Shown: piece after piece, positions 25,482-34,833 of the stretch
Numbering within the stretch: position 1 is the stretch's first letter
Layout: each line of letters opens with the position of its first letter
DNA from: Oscillospiraceae bacterium
Lineage (GTDB): Bacteria > Bacillota > Clostridia > Oscillospirales > Ruminococcaceae
Length of the DNA stretch: 45,155 nt
Direction: 5' to 3'
Assembly: GCA_017468865.1 (NCBI GenBank)
Contig: JAFUHM010000073.1
Span: forward strand, 1-45,155
Position numbers and translations under genes: made by a program
The notes under the pieces: model-generated
The model's input: the letters and a program-made list of their open reading frames with translations, nothing else
Databases searched by the model: none
What the model was told of the DNA's origin: nothing

Positions 25482-26759
25482 ATGATAGATATGGATAAAT
25501 TCCCTGTCACCGACGGCGGCATCTGCGCCGCAAAGGGATATAAGGCAAGCGGATACTACTGCGGAATAAAGGCATTCATGCAGACAGGGGCAGACGGCAA
25601 TGAGAGCCCCGTTCCGGGCAAAAAGAACGACATAGCCCTTGTGGTGTCGGATGTCACAGCGAATGCGGCAGGGGTGTACACCTCGAACAAGGTAAAGGGC
25701 GCACCTGTCACCGTCACAAAGGCAAACCTTGCCAAAACAGGCGGCAGGGCAAGGGCTGTCATCGCCAATTCGGGCAATGCCAACACCTGCAACGCTGACG
25801 GCGAGGAGAAGGCTCTCGCCATGTGCAGGCTGGTGGGGGATAAGCTGGGCATTCCTGCCGAGGAGGTCATAGTTGCATCTACGGGCGTTATCGGTCAGAT
25901 ACTTCCCTTAGAGCCGATACAGAAGGCGATAGATCCGCTTTACGACGGGCTTTCCTATACAGGCAACGTATCTGCTGCTACCGCCATCATGACCACCGAC
26001 ACGGTGAAGAAGGAATATGCGGTGAAGTTCACCGCAGGCGGAAAGGAATGTACTCTGGGCGGCATGGCAAAGGGCTCGGGCATGATACATCCCAATATGG
26101 CGACTACCCTCAACTTCATCACCACCGACTGTGCGGTATCCTCCGAAATGCTGCAAAAGGCACTCTCCGAAGTGGTGAAGATCACCTACAACTGCCTGTC
26201 CGTGGACGGAGATCAGTCCACCAATGATATGTGTATGCTCATGGCAAACGGTCTTGCAGGCAATGCCGAGATCACATCCGAGGGTGCGGACTTTGATGTC
26301 CTCAAGGCGGCGCTCACACAGGTCATGGCAAATCTCACCCGTATGCTTGCAAAGGACGGCGAGGGTGCAACAAAGCTGGTTACTTGTGTATGCACGGGCG
26401 CTCCCGACCTTGACACGGCGATAATCATAGCAAAGAGCGTTATCCGCTCGCCGCTGGTAAAGTGCGCTATGTACGGCGCCGATGCCAACTGCGGCCGTAT
26501 CATGTGCGCTATGGGCTATGCCGACACGGATTGTGATGTGACAGAGGCTGATGTATACTACATCTCGAAGGCCGGCAGGATACTTGTCTGCGAGAAGGGT
26601 CTTGGACTTAAATTTGACGAGGATCTTGCCAAGTCAATACTTGAGGAGGACGAGATAGAGATTTTCGTCGATCTTCACAGGGGCAGTGCTGATGCGACCG
26701 CATGGGGCTGTGACCTCACCTATGACTATGTGAAGATAAACGGCGATTACAGGAGCTGA
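25482..26759 (+). CDS. argJ: Bifunctional ornithine acetyltransferase / N-acetylglutamate synthase
   Basis: Transfers the acetyl group from N-acetylornithine to glutamate, and may also acetylate glutamate from acetyl-CoA, so it both starts and recycles the arginine pathway. 425 residues. The self-cleavage site is KGSGMIHPNMAT, with Thr208 the nucleophile and new N-terminus of the beta chain. Conserved STGVIGQ and CEKGLGL segments are present. It starts at 25482, 8 bases after GGTG; an internal ATG three codons on is possible. Whether this enzyme is mono- or bifunctional cannot be told from sequence alone, but no separate argA is seen here. Confidence 0.95.
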   Translation: MIDMDKFPVTDGGICAAKGYKASGYYCGIKAFMQTGADGNESPVPGKKNDIALVVSDVTANAAGVYTSNKVKGAPVTVTKANLAKTGGRARAVIANSGNANTCNADGEEKALAMCRLVGDKLGIPAEEVIVASTGVIGQILPLEPIQKAIDPLYDGLSYTGNVSAATAIMTTDTVKKEYAVKFTAGGKECTLGGMAKGSGMIHPNMATTLNFITTDCAVSSEMLQKALSEVVKITYNCLSVDGDQSTNDMCMLMANGLAGNAEITSEGADFDVLKAALTQVMANLTRMLAKDGEGATKLVTCVCTGAPDLDTAIIIAKSVIRSPLVKCAMYGADANCGRIMCAMGYADTDCDVTEADVYYISKAGRILVCEKGLGLKFDEDLAKSILEEDEIEIFVDLHRGSADATAWGCDLTYDYVKINGDYRS

Positions 26760-26782
26760 CGGGCTTATACAGGAGGCATAAA

Positions 26783-27151
26783 GTGAAGAAAAGATGCATA
26801 CTGATGCTGTTGCTTTGCCTGACGATGACCGCTCCCCTTGCCGGATGCGACAGCTCAAGGGGAAATACGTTGTCATCCGTATCCGATGCAGATAAAAGCG
26901 GGCTCATAGGCACATGGAAGGGCACAGGCAATGAGATCTCGACCATCACATTCAATTCTGACGGAACGTACAGGGACGATGCGGGCAGTGCCGTGATAGC
27001 AGGCCCGTATGAGGTGGATACACAGGCGATGACCGTGACCGTCACCGACGAAGAGTACGGGCTCGTCTTCAGATACAGCTACACTGTCTCCGGGGACGAT
27101 CTCACCCTCCAGATGGAAGGCGGTCTCCCCAGGACATTCAGGAAACAATAA
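26783..27151 (+). CDS. Small lipoprotein with GxW lipocalin-like domain
   Basis: 122 residues with a GTG start, supported by AGGAGG ending 6 bases upstream. The signal ends in LAGC. The mature part has LIGTWKGTG, then ITFNSDGTYRDD and TVSGDDLTLQM, the repeated strand pattern of DUF5640/lipocalin-like lipoproteins. It resembles the protein at 20635 in plan. The role is unknown. It is sandwiched between argJ and argB with 23- and 15-base gaps, so it must be cotranscribed with them. Confidence 0.75.
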   Translation: MKKRCILMLLLCLTMTAPLAGCDSSRGNTLSSVSDADKSGLIGTWKGTGNEISTITFNSDGTYRDDAGSAVIAGPYEVDTQAMTVTVTDEEYGLVFRYSYTVSGDDLTLQMEGGLPRTFRKQ

Positions 27152-27166
27152 GGAGAATCTGATAAA

Positions 27167-28024
27167 ATGACCATACCAAACGATGTGCGGTCTGCCGTGC
27201 TTATAGATGCGCTGCCGTATATTCAGAAATACAACAACAAGATCGTAGTGATAAAATACGGCGGCAACGCCATGACCAATGAGGTGCTCAAGGATGCCGT
27301 CATGAGCGACATCGTGCTGCTCTCTCTGGTAGGCGTAAAGGTCGTGCTCGTCCACGGCGGCGGCCCCGAGATAAATGATATGCTCAAAAGGGTGGGCATC
27401 GAGAGCAAGTTCATCAACGGTCTGCGCTACACCGACGGTGAGACAGTGGATATCGTCAGGATGGTGCTTTCGGGCAAGGTGAACAAGGAACTGGTGGCTC
27501 ATCTTGCAAATCACGGCGGCAAGGCTCTGGGTATGTGCGGCATAGACGGTAATATGATCCTCTGCCACAAGATGGAGAGCGAAGTCGATCTGGGATTTGT
27601 GGGAGAGATCGACAAGGTAGACACCAAGCCCATCACCGACGCACTTGACAACGGCTACGTTCCCGTCATCGCAACGGTTGCCTGCGATGAGAAGGGACAG
27701 ACCTATAACATCAATGCGGACACCGCTGCCGCACGCATAGCCGCCGAACTTCAGGCGGAGAACCTGGTCCTCATGACGGATATCAAGGGACTGCTGCGTG
27801 ACAAGGACGATCCCGATACCCTCATTCCCGAAGTACAGGTGAGCGAGGTGCCTTTCCTGAAAAGGCAGGGAATAATCAGCGGCGGCATGATACCCAAGAT
27901 AGACTGCTGCGTGGAAGCGGTGCGCAGGGGCGTAAAAAAGACCGTCATAATCGACGGACGCATCGCACATTCCATTCTCATAGAACTGCTTACCAATGAG
28001 GGCATAGGCACTCAGTTCATATGA
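27167..28024 (+). CDS. argB: Acetylglutamate kinase
   Basis: Phosphorylates N-acetylglutamate, the second step of arginine synthesis and in many bacteria the point of feedback inhibition. 285 residues, amino acid kinase fold. VIKYGGNAM binds ATP phosphate, and LVHGGGPEIN binds substrate. The N-terminal helix of about 24 residues before the first strand is the feature that in arginine-inhibited enzymes forms hexamers, so feedback inhibition is plausible but inferred. AAGGAG precedes the start. Confidence 0.96.
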   Translation: MTIPNDVRSAVLIDALPYIQKYNNKIVVIKYGGNAMTNEVLKDAVMSDIVLLSLVGVKVVLVHGGGPEINDMLKRVGIESKFINGLRYTDGETVDIVRMVLSGKVNKELVAHLANHGGKALGMCGIDGNMILCHKMESEVDLGFVGEIDKVDTKPITDALDNGYVPVIATVACDEKGQTYNINADTAAARIAAELQAENLVLMTDIKGLLRDKDDPDTLIPEVQVSEVPFLKRQGIISGGMIPKIDCCVEAVRRGVKKTVIIDGRIAHSILIELLTNEGIGTQFI

Positions 28025-28063
28025 TCTGACCATCATAGATTTGTGTACAAAATGGAGAAAGAT

Positions 28064-29452
28064 ATGAAGAAGAAAATGATCCCCCTGATAGCGGCGGTGC
28101 TGCTGTCAGGCTGCACAGCAAATGACGGCGGCACCGTGAACACGGAAACAGCCGTCATTACGGGCGAAACAGCGGAGACTTCCGCTTCGGAAACGACTGC
28201 GGCATCCTCGGAGACCGAAACTTCACCTCAGACGGAAAAAGCGGAGATCACCCTTTCGGACACCCAGACCTCTGCGGAGACTTCCGAAACTCCGACAGAG
28301 ACGGAGACGGAGCAGACCACGGAGACAGAAACGGAGACTTCCGCTGTCAGCGAGACCGTCGATGAGCGGTATAAGGAAGCCTATGCCAAAAAGCTGTACA
28401 AGATGGCGGAGGACAATACGGATACGGATCTCATTTCACAGATGGCTTTCTCCGTATTCGACATAGGCGGCGACGCCACCCCCGAACTTCTTGTGTCAAC
28501 GGGCAGCTTCCATGCGGCGGCTGTGGATATATATTCCCTCGACAGCCACGGCAACGTTGTCTTTACCGGAGTAGCGGGGTCAAACGGTGAACTCTACTAT
28601 CTCCCCGAAGTCCGACAGATAAACAGTATGTACGGCGGCATGGGCGGCCTTTACAATGAGCTGTATGAGATAAAGGACGGCAAGCTCGAGAGCATAGTTT
28701 CCCTCTATGCCAACAGCACCTATCTCCCCGATTCCGACGACTTCTCACAGATAGAGGCCAACATCGATGACAGCCCCGTGACATCCGAAGAATACTACGC
28801 TGCCTTCGATGAATACTTCGGCAAAAAGCACATCACTCTCGGACGCTCCTATCCCCTGTTCCCCGAATTTGTATCGGCAGTGTTCGAGGAGGGCACACAG
28901 GCTGAAGTCTATGACAGCATATGCACTGCCCTTGCACAGAGAGCCGATCAGAACACGGTATACAGCAAATGCCTGTTCGACCTTGACGGGGACGGCAATG
29001 ATGAGCTTTTCATCACCAATGACATGGTCTTTGACGGGGAAGAGCCGGGGATAGGATTTGACTGCACGGTGTACACATACAAGGGCGGCCTTGTGTGCAT
29101 GGGGATGATGCCTCAGTACTACACTACTCCCGACGATTATTACCGTATAAATTCCCTCGACATATCCTACGAGGGAACGGAGGACACTGTCAACAGTGTG
29201 AGCGCAAACGCCGTCCTCCACAGGATCTCATGGTTCGTCCATTCCTCCTATGATGAGATCTACACCGCTGAGTATGACGGTACGCTCATCACTCCCGATA
29301 CACACTTTCAGGCGATCAAGCTGAATGACGGCACTTACAGGTACTTTGCAAATGCAAAGGAAGTGACGGAAGAACAGTACCGTGAGATGACCGGGGACGC
29401 AAACTTCGGCATGGTCGATGCCCTTGCTTTTGAGGCGGTGGTTCAGGGATGA
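28064..29452 (+). CDS. Large lipoprotein with Thr/Glu-rich linker
   Basis: 462 residues. The lipobox is LSGC (Cys about 16). Residues about 20-105 are a low-complexity Thr/Glu/Ser stretch made of repeats such as ETSETPTE and ETETETS, a flexible extracellular stalk. The globular part contains two segments of the form FDIGGDATPELLV and FDLDGDGNDELFI, calcium-binding or EF-hand-like loops often seen in FG-GAP/VCBS-like repeats. The ATG at 28064 follows GGAG; seven upstream codons from a GTG at 28043 are not part of the signal peptide. The next gene overlaps its stop by 4 bases. Confidence 0.75.
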   Translation: MKKKMIPLIAAVLLSGCTANDGGTVNTETAVITGETAETSASETTAASSETETSPQTEKAEITLSDTQTSAETSETPTETETEQTTETETETSAVSETVDERYKEAYAKKLYKMAEDNTDTDLISQMAFSVFDIGGDATPELLVSTGSFHAAAVDIYSLDSHGNVVFTGVAGSNGELYYLPEVRQINSMYGGMGGLYNELYEIKDGKLESIVSLYANSTYLPDSDDFSQIEANIDDSPVTSEEYYAAFDEYFGKKHITLGRSYPLFPEFVSAVFEEGTQAEVYDSICTALAQRADQNTVYSKCLFDLDGDGNDELFITNDMVFDGEEPGIGFDCTVYTYKGGLVCMGMMPQYYTTPDDYYRINSLDISYEGTEDTVNSVSANAVLHRISWFVHSSYDEIYTAEYDGTLITPDTHFQAIKLNDGTYRYFANAKEVTEEQYREMTGDANFGMVDALAFEAVVQG

Positions 29453-29700
29453 GATTTCTGGCAAATGACAGGGACAGTCGTCTGTTTGCGGGGGACTTCT
29501 CCCTCATAAGATACGATATGCGGACAAGGGCGGCTCTGATAGAGACGGACAAGTGCATATATCTTGCACCGGGGCTGTCCGCTTCACAGACAGACGACAT
29601 AATCCGCACGGCATATATCACAGGTCAGGCGGACCTTACCCCTTACGGGAAGGTCTACACCGATGAAGAATATTCTCTCACAGTCAACGGACTGTACTGA
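29449..29700 (+). CDS. Hypothetical protein, 83 residues
   Basis: A short soluble protein that starts inside the stop codon of the large lipoprotein gene (ATGA) and ends 24 bases before argD. It has alternating strands and helices (DFSLIRYDM, then AALIETDKCIYLA) and a C-terminal EEYSLTVNGLY. No family, signal or membrane segment is recognised. Its close packing in the operon supports it as real. Confidence 0.65.
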   Translation: MRFLANDRDSRLFAGDFSLIRYDMRTRAALIETDKCIYLAPGLSASQTDDIIRTAYITGQADLTPYGKVYTDEEYSLTVNGLY

Positions 29701-29724
29701 GACATAAAGAAACAGAGGTACAAT

Positions 29725-30900
29725 ATGTCTACGATCGAAAAATTCAACAGTCATGTCATGCATACCTACGGACGGCTCCCCATTGTCCTTGACAAGGGAA
29801 GCGCCTCGAATGCGACGGATGAGAACGGCATGGAGTACATAGACTTCGGCAGCGGCATAGGCACCAACTCCCTTGGCTACTGCGACGAAAAATGGGCTGA
29901 TGCCGTCTGCGCACAGGTGCGCACGATACAGCATACGTCCAATTATTTCTACACAAAGGTACAGGCGGATTATGCGGAAAGGCTCTGCACCGTAACGGGA
30001 TATGAGTCTGTCTTCTTCTGCAACTCGGGAGCGGAGGCCAATGAGTGTGCCATAAAGATCGCCCGCAAGTACTCATCCGACAAGTACGGCGAAGGACGGG
30101 GCACGATCATCACCCTGACAAACTCCTTCCACGGACGCACCATAACCACCCTGTCCGCAACGGGACAGGATGTGTTCCATAAATACTTCTTCCCCTTCAC
30201 CCCCGGATTCATACACACTCCCGCAAATGACACCGCCGCACTGGAAAAGGCTGTGGCTGAGGATAAGTCGGTATGTGCGGTGATGGTGGAATTCATACAG
30301 GGCGAGGGCGGCGTCAACCGTCTCGATCCGGATTTTGCAAGGGATGTACAGAGGATATGCGAGGCAAACGATCTGGTATTCATCGCAGATGAAGTACAGA
30401 CGGGCATGGGCAGGACAGGTACGATGCTCGCAAGTGAGCAGTACGGCGTAAAGCCCGATGTGACCACCCTCGCAAAGGGCATCGCAGGCGGCATACCAAT
30501 GGGCGCGTGCCTGGCTCGGGGCAAGTGCTCAGACGTGCTCACAGCAGGCACCCACGGCTCCACCTTCGGCGGGAACCCCATCGCCTGCGCAGGTGCGGCA
30601 GCCGTCCTTGACAGGCTCACCTCCGACGGCTTCCTTGAAGAGGTACAGCAGAAAGGCTACTACTTCTCGCAGAAGCTCCTGGACATGAAGGGCGTGTCGG
30701 GAATCACGGGAATGGGTCTCATGATAGGCGTCATCCCCGAAAAGGCAGATCCCCATGACGTGCTTGAAAAGGCAGCGAAGAAGGGGCTCCTCATCCTCAC
30801 CGCAAAGGAAAAGATAAGGCTCCTGCCGCCCCTTACCATAAGCCGTGAACAGATAGACAAAGGTCTGAAGATACTCAGCGATATACTTTCGGAGGTATGA
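29725..30900 (+). CDS. argD: Acetylornithine aminotransferase
   Basis: Converts N-acetylglutamate semialdehyde to N-acetylornithine with glutamate as donor; related enzymes also serve lysine synthesis. 391 residues, class III aminotransferase. Lys251 in LAKGIAGG binds PLP; IADEVQTGMGRTG carries the conserved Asp and Gln; CNSGAEANE is the phosphate-binding turn. AGAGG lies 10 bases before the ATG. The argF ribosome binding site (GGAGG) sits in its last codons, so these two are translated in close sequence. Confidence 0.95.
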   Translation: MSTIEKFNSHVMHTYGRLPIVLDKGSASNATDENGMEYIDFGSGIGTNSLGYCDEKWADAVCAQVRTIQHTSNYFYTKVQADYAERLCTVTGYESVFFCNSGAEANECAIKIARKYSSDKYGEGRGTIITLTNSFHGRTITTLSATGQDVFHKYFFPFTPGFIHTPANDTAALEKAVAEDKSVCAVMVEFIQGEGGVNRLDPDFARDVQRICEANDLVFIADEVQTGMGRTGTMLASEQYGVKPDVTTLAKGIAGGIPMGACLARGKCSDVLTAGTHGSTFGGNPIACAGAAAVLDRLTSDGFLEEVQQKGYYFSQKLLDMKGVSGITGMGLMIGVIPEKADPHDVLEKAAKKGLLILTAKEKIRLLPPLTISREQIDKGLKILSDILSEV

Positions 30901-30901
30901 T

Positions 30902-31810
30902 ATGAACAAGCATCTACTCAAAATGGCAGATCTCTCCAGGGAGGAGATCATAGATATACTCAATCTCGCCGATCAGCTCAAATATGAGCTGGCTCACGGC
31001 ATCAAGCATCACCGCCTTGAGGGGAAGACTCTGGGCATGATATTCCAGAAGTCCTCCACCCGGACAAGGGTATCCTTTGAGACGGGAATGTATCAGCTGG
31101 GCGGTCAGGCTCTCTTCCTCTCGAACCGTGACCTCCAGATAGGCAGGGGCGAGCCTGTGCAGGACACCGCAAGGGTGCTCTCCCGCTACCTTGACGGCAT
31201 CATGATACGCACCTTCGAGCAGTCCGAGGTGGAGGCACTTGCCGAATACGGCTCCATCCCCATCATAAACGGACTTACCGACTACTGCCATCCCTGTCAG
31301 GTGCTTGCAGACCTGATGACCATAAGGGAATACAAGGGTCAGTTCGACGGACTGAAGATGACCTATATCGGAGACGGCAACAACATGGCCAACTCCCTCA
31401 TCGTAGGCGGCCTTACCGTGGGTATGGAAGTATCCGTTGCCTGCCCCGAAAACTACCGTCCCGACCCGACCGTACTTGACTTTGCCGCTAAGTACGGCGA
31501 CAAGTTCACGCTCACCGACTCCCCTGTGAAGGCTGCGGAGAATGCAGATGTCATTTTCACCGATGTATGGGCTTCCATGGGACAGGAGGGCGAGGCTGAG
31601 CTTCGCCGCAAAGCATTTGCGGGCTATTGCGTGAATGACGATGTCATGGCTGCCGCTCACAAGGACGCTATGGTGCAGCACTGTCTGCCTGCGCACAGGG
31701 GCGAAGAGATAACGGCTGAAGTATTCGAGGCTCATGCAAATGAGATATTTGATGAGGCAGAGAACCGTCTCCACGCACAGAAAGCGGTCATGGTCAAGCT
31801 GCTGGGCTGA
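30902..31810 (+). CDS. argF: Ornithine carbamoyltransferase
   Basis: Makes citrulline from ornithine and carbamoyl phosphate. 302 residues. Carbamoyl phosphate is bound by SSTRTRVSF and HPCQ; the C-terminal HCLPAHRG holds the ornithine-side cysteine. The gene starts 1 base after argD. It is related in fold to pyrB at 10943, and both draw on carbamoyl phosphate. argF is the last arginine gene in the block; pyk follows after 12 bases with no terminator seen. Confidence 0.97.
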   Translation: MNKHLLKMADLSREEIIDILNLADQLKYELAHGIKHHRLEGKTLGMIFQKSSTRTRVSFETGMYQLGGQALFLSNRDLQIGRGEPVQDTARVLSRYLDGIMIRTFEQSEVEALAEYGSIPIINGLTDYCHPCQVLADLMTIREYKGQFDGLKMTYIGDGNNMANSLIVGGLTVGMEVSVACPENYRPDPTVLDFAAKYGDKFTLTDSPVKAAENADVIFTDVWASMGQEGEAELRRKAFAGYCVNDDVMAAAHKDAMVQHCLPAHRGEEITAEVFEAHANEIFDEAENRLHAQKAVMVKLLG

Positions 31811-31822
31811 TCGGGGGAACGT

Positions 31823-33253
31823 ATGAGAAAAACTAAGATCATATGCACCATGGGACCTTCTACTGATGACGACAATGTGCTGCGTGCGATGATGAACGAG
31901 GGCATGAACGTTGCCCGTTTCAACTTCTCACACGGATCCTATGATGACCACAGAAAAAGATTTGAACAGGTAGTGCGCATACGGGAGGAACTTGGGCTTC
32001 CCGTGGCAACACTGCTTGATACGAAGGGTCCCGAGATACGTCTCGGCACCTTCCCGAAGGGGCCTGTCGAGCTGTGCGACGGGGACAGCTTTATCCTCAC
32101 CACCGAGGAATGTGACTGCACGAAGGAGCGTGCTTCCATATCGTTCAAGGGGCTTCCCGATGACGTGAAGAAGGGCGTTGCCATCCTCATAAATGACGGT
32201 GCGGTGGAGCTTTCCGTGGACAGCGTAAAGGGCAGGGAGATATATACCACCGTAGTTCACGGCGGGATGATAAGCGACCGCAAGGGCATCAACGTCCCCG
32301 GTGTGGAGCTGTCCATGCCCTATCTGTCCGAACGGGACATGAGCGACCTTGAATTCGGGGCTAAGATGGGATACGACTTCATTGCCGCTTCCTTTGTGCG
32401 CAGCGCCGCAGACGTGGCTTACCTGCGCAAGTTCATCAAGTCCCTCGGTTGGTCGTCTCCCCGCATCATCGCAAAGATCGAGAACCGTGACGGTGTGGAC
32501 AACATCGAGGAGATACTCGAAGTAGCCGACGGTATCATGGTGGCACGAGGCGATATGGGCGTGGAGATCCCCTTTGAGCAGATACCCGCCATACAGAAAA
32601 GGCTCATCCGTCAGGGCTACAACGCAGGCAAGCAGGTCATCACCGCTACGCAGATGCTGGAGTCCATGATAAGCAACATCCGCCCCACAAGAGCGGAGAT
32701 CACCGACGTTGCCAACGCCATCTATGACGGCACCTCCGCTATCATGCTGTCGGGTGAGACTGCCGCAGGCAGGCACCCCGTCGAGGTGGTGCGCACAATG
32801 GCGCTCATCGCAGAGACTACCGAAGAAGACATAAACTACAAGGCACGTTTCAAGAACCGCATGGATGACGGAGACATACACATCACCAACGCTATCTCTC
32901 ACGCCTGCGTTACGACTGCCCACGATCTGGGAGCCAAGGCCATACTGACCGTCACAAAGACGGGCGGCACGGCAAAGATGCTCTCCAAATTCCGCCCCAA
33001 ATGCCCCATAATCGGACTTACGCCCGATCCCGTGGTATGCCGTCAGATGAACCTGTCATGGGGCGTGACTCCCCTTATGATGGAGGAGAAGATAAGCACC
33101 GATGAGCTTCTTGACGGTGCGGTGAGGGAGACGGTCAGGGCAGGACTTCTGCAGAAGGGCGACCTCATCGTCATCACCGCAGGCATCCCGCTTGGAGTGG
33201 GCGGCTCCACAAATATGCTGAAAGTACTGGAAATTGGAAAGGATGAACAATGA
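31823..33253 (+). CDS. pyk: Pyruvate kinase
   Basis: Transfers phosphate from phosphoenolpyruvate to ADP in the last glycolytic step. 476 residues, without the extra PEP-utiliser-like C-terminal domain present in Bacillus Pyk. Conserved parts are ICTMGPST at the start, NFSHGSYDD, IAKIENRDGVDN (catalytic Lys), MVARGDMGVEIP and the ATQMLESM segment. The C-terminal domain is normal, ending after SGETAAGRHP and the regulatory domain. Its stop overlaps the next gene by 4 bases. Confidence 0.97.
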   Translation: MRKTKIICTMGPSTDDDNVLRAMMNEGMNVARFNFSHGSYDDHRKRFEQVVRIREELGLPVATLLDTKGPEIRLGTFPKGPVELCDGDSFILTTEECDCTKERASISFKGLPDDVKKGVAILINDGAVELSVDSVKGREIYTTVVHGGMISDRKGINVPGVELSMPYLSERDMSDLEFGAKMGYDFIAASFVRSAADVAYLRKFIKSLGWSSPRIIAKIENRDGVDNIEEILEVADGIMVARGDMGVEIPFEQIPAIQKRLIRQGYNAGKQVITATQMLESMISNIRPTRAEITDVANAIYDGTSAIMLSGETAAGRHPVEVVRTMALIAETTEEDINYKARFKNRMDDGDIHITNAISHACVTTAHDLGAKAILTVTKTGGTAKMLSKFRPKCPIIGLTPDPVVCRQMNLSWGVTPLMMEEKISTDELLDGAVRETVRAGLLQKGDLIVITAGIPLGVGGSTNMLKVLEIGKDEQ

Positions 33254-34044
33254 TGAAGAAGGGCATCATCGCTCTTGCCGTATGCGCCGTATTATTGGCG
33301 GGCTGCGGGAAAACTCCGGATGTACAGAATTCCAACGCATCTGCGGGCTATGCAAACTCAGGTGAGGAGATAGTCGATACAAGTGCGGCAGATACCGAAG
33401 CCGCAGCTGCCGAGACTGCCGCAGATGAATCTTCCCTCACTTGGAAAGAGGCTGTGAACTTCACTGCTCCTGCCGAGGGCGAAAAGATAATCGTGATGGA
33501 CATAAAGGACTACGGCACCATAAAGATAAAGCTGTTCCCCGAGGAAGTTCCCCAGGCTGTGGAAAACTTTGTGGGACTTACCGAGATGAACTACTATGAT
33601 GAGCTCATCTTCCACCGCATCATCCCCAACTTCATGAATCAGGGCGGCGATCCCCAGGGCACGGGCTACGGCGGAAAGTCCATCTGGGGAGACAAGTTCG
33701 AGAGCGGCATATCCTATTCGCTGTACCATTTCAGCGGTGCGGTATGCTACGCAAACTCAGGCAGCACCTCCACCAGCGGCAGCCAGTTCTACATCGTCAA
33801 CACCCCCGAAGGCTACACCTGCGACATGGACATGGATCAGTTCCCCTATCCTCAGTCGGTAAAGGACAAGTACAGGGAAGTAGGCGGCACCCCCTTCCTT
33901 GACGGCGGATACACCGTATTCGGTCAGGTCATCGAGGGGATGGACGTTGTCCGTGCCATGTCTCAGGTGGAGACGGACGAGAACGACAAGCCCCTGACAC
34001 AGGTACAGATGACATCGGTGCGTACAGAAGAATATCACAGCTGA
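33250..34044 (+). CDS. Peptidyl-prolyl cis-trans isomerase (cyclophilin) lipoprotein
   Basis: 264 residues. A signal peptide ends in the lipobox LAGC, then an Ala/Glu-rich linker (about 25-65), then a cyclophilin domain. The core motifs FHRIIPNFMNQGGDPQGTG (with the catalytic Arg) and GSQFYIV are present. It would catalyse proline isomerisation of exported proteins on the outer face of the membrane. The start overlaps pyk (ATGA), with AAGGA 7 bases before. A second ATG one codon on is possible. Confidence 0.9.
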   Translation: MMKKGIIALAVCAVLLAGCGKTPDVQNSNASAGYANSGEEIVDTSAADTEAAAAETAADESSLTWKEAVNFTAPAEGEKIIVMDIKDYGTIKIKLFPEEVPQAVENFVGLTEMNYYDELIFHRIIPNFMNQGGDPQGTGYGGKSIWGDKFESGISYSLYHFSGAVCYANSGSTSTSGSQFYIVNTPEGYTCDMDMDQFPYPQSVKDKYREVGGTPFLDGGYTVFGQVIEGMDVVRAMSQVETDENDKPLTQVQMTSVRTEEYHS

Positions 34045-34060
34045 TACTAAGGGGCAGGAT

Positions 34061-34525
34061 ATGGGTGAATGGAAAAGGCTGTCGGAGTTCCCGACGGACA
34101 TGATACTTGCGGCTCAGGCACAGATAATAAAATACAATCGGGAGAGAAGAGGTATATTTATCTTCCTGATCCTGTTCATTTTCTTCACTAACCTCTTTTC
34201 CATAGGTGCTCAGGGTATGGTGTGGGAATTCATACTGACAAATATCTTCTGCATTTCGATCATCGCTGTCATATGGTACATATCCAGGATGAAGACAAGG
34301 ATGATGGATCTAACGGCGTGTGAGGATCTTGTCCTTGATTATACCCCGGCGACCAGTGGGCGATACAGCCATCCCGCCTATGTCACCACCGTGACAGGCA
34401 AGCTCGCCTTCATCTATGACAACAACTTCTACCAGCACGGAGACAGGGTGTTCATCGTGAAGGCAGGCATTATCGGCCGATGCGCATTCTGCGTCGGATA
34501 TGCGGCAGATTATGACAGCACATGA
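34061..34525 (+). CDS. Membrane protein of unknown function
   Basis: 154 residues with two closely spaced hydrophobic segments (about 31-50 and 54-72) and a cytoplasmic or external C-terminal part of about 80 residues. That part contains a beta-rich stretch (KLAFIYDNNFYQHGDRVFIVKAG). No family is recognised; no enzymatic motif is seen. It starts 16 bases after the cyclophilin gene and ends 15 bases before a strong terminator, so it closes the transcription unit. Confidence 0.7.
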   Translation: MGEWKRLSEFPTDMILAAQAQIIKYNRERRGIFIFLILFIFFTNLFSIGAQGMVWEFILTNIFCISIIAVIWYISRMKTRMMDLTACEDLVLDYTPATSGRYSHPAYVTTVTGKLAFIYDNNFYQHGDRVFIVKAGIIGRCAFCVGYAADYDST

Positions 34526-34540
34526 CCCATGAATGAACGA

Positions 34541-34569
34541 AAGAGGCGGCTCTTCACCGCCTCTTTTTT
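34541..34569 (+). terminator. Terminator before the rpoBC unit
   Basis: A 9-bp stem AAGAGGCGG (34541-34549) with CCGCCTCTT (34557-34565), loop of 7, then a T-run to 34569. Confidence 0.92.
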
Positions 34570-34627
34570 GCACCCGCAAAATTGGTGAAGCTGCACAAAA
34601 ATCAGGGTGAAAATTCTACACTCCGGC

Positions 34628-34644
34628 CGCCAAAGTTTTTGGCG
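34628..34644 (+). other. Short perfect hairpin upstream of the rpoB promoter
   Basis: CGCCAAA, loop GTT, TTTGGCG. It lies 47 bases before the -35 box, in the 120-base stretch between terminator and promoter that otherwise holds nothing recognisable. It could be a regulator site; no known match. Confidence 0.35.
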
Positions 34645-34690
34645 CAAAAGCCGTTTTAATTGGTCAAATAACAGAAAATCGGTATTTGGC

Positions 34691-34719
34691 TTGACTTTTG
34701 TCCCTGCTTGACATATAAT
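34691..34719 (+). promoter_or_regulatory. rpoB-rpoC promoter
   Basis: TTGACT (34691-34696), a 17-base spacer and TATAAT (34714-34719). The leader to the rpoB start is about 110 bases and contains an imperfect stem CCTGTC with GACAG between about 34751 and 34781. No L10 or L12 genes precede it, so rpoBC has its own promoter here. Confidence 0.82.
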
Positions 34720-34833
34720 AGAATAATCAGTTAATATGAGATAGTAGCCCCTGTCAGTTGTGAAAGTTTTTGAACAGACAGAGGCAGATTGAAACACGTC
34801 AAACTAAAGTTTATATATGGAGGGTCAATGCCT

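Noticed and set aside
34745..34800. L10-type autoregulatory leader upstream of rpoB
   Set aside because: Only a weak imperfect stem; no rplJ follows and the known kink-turn pattern is not seen.
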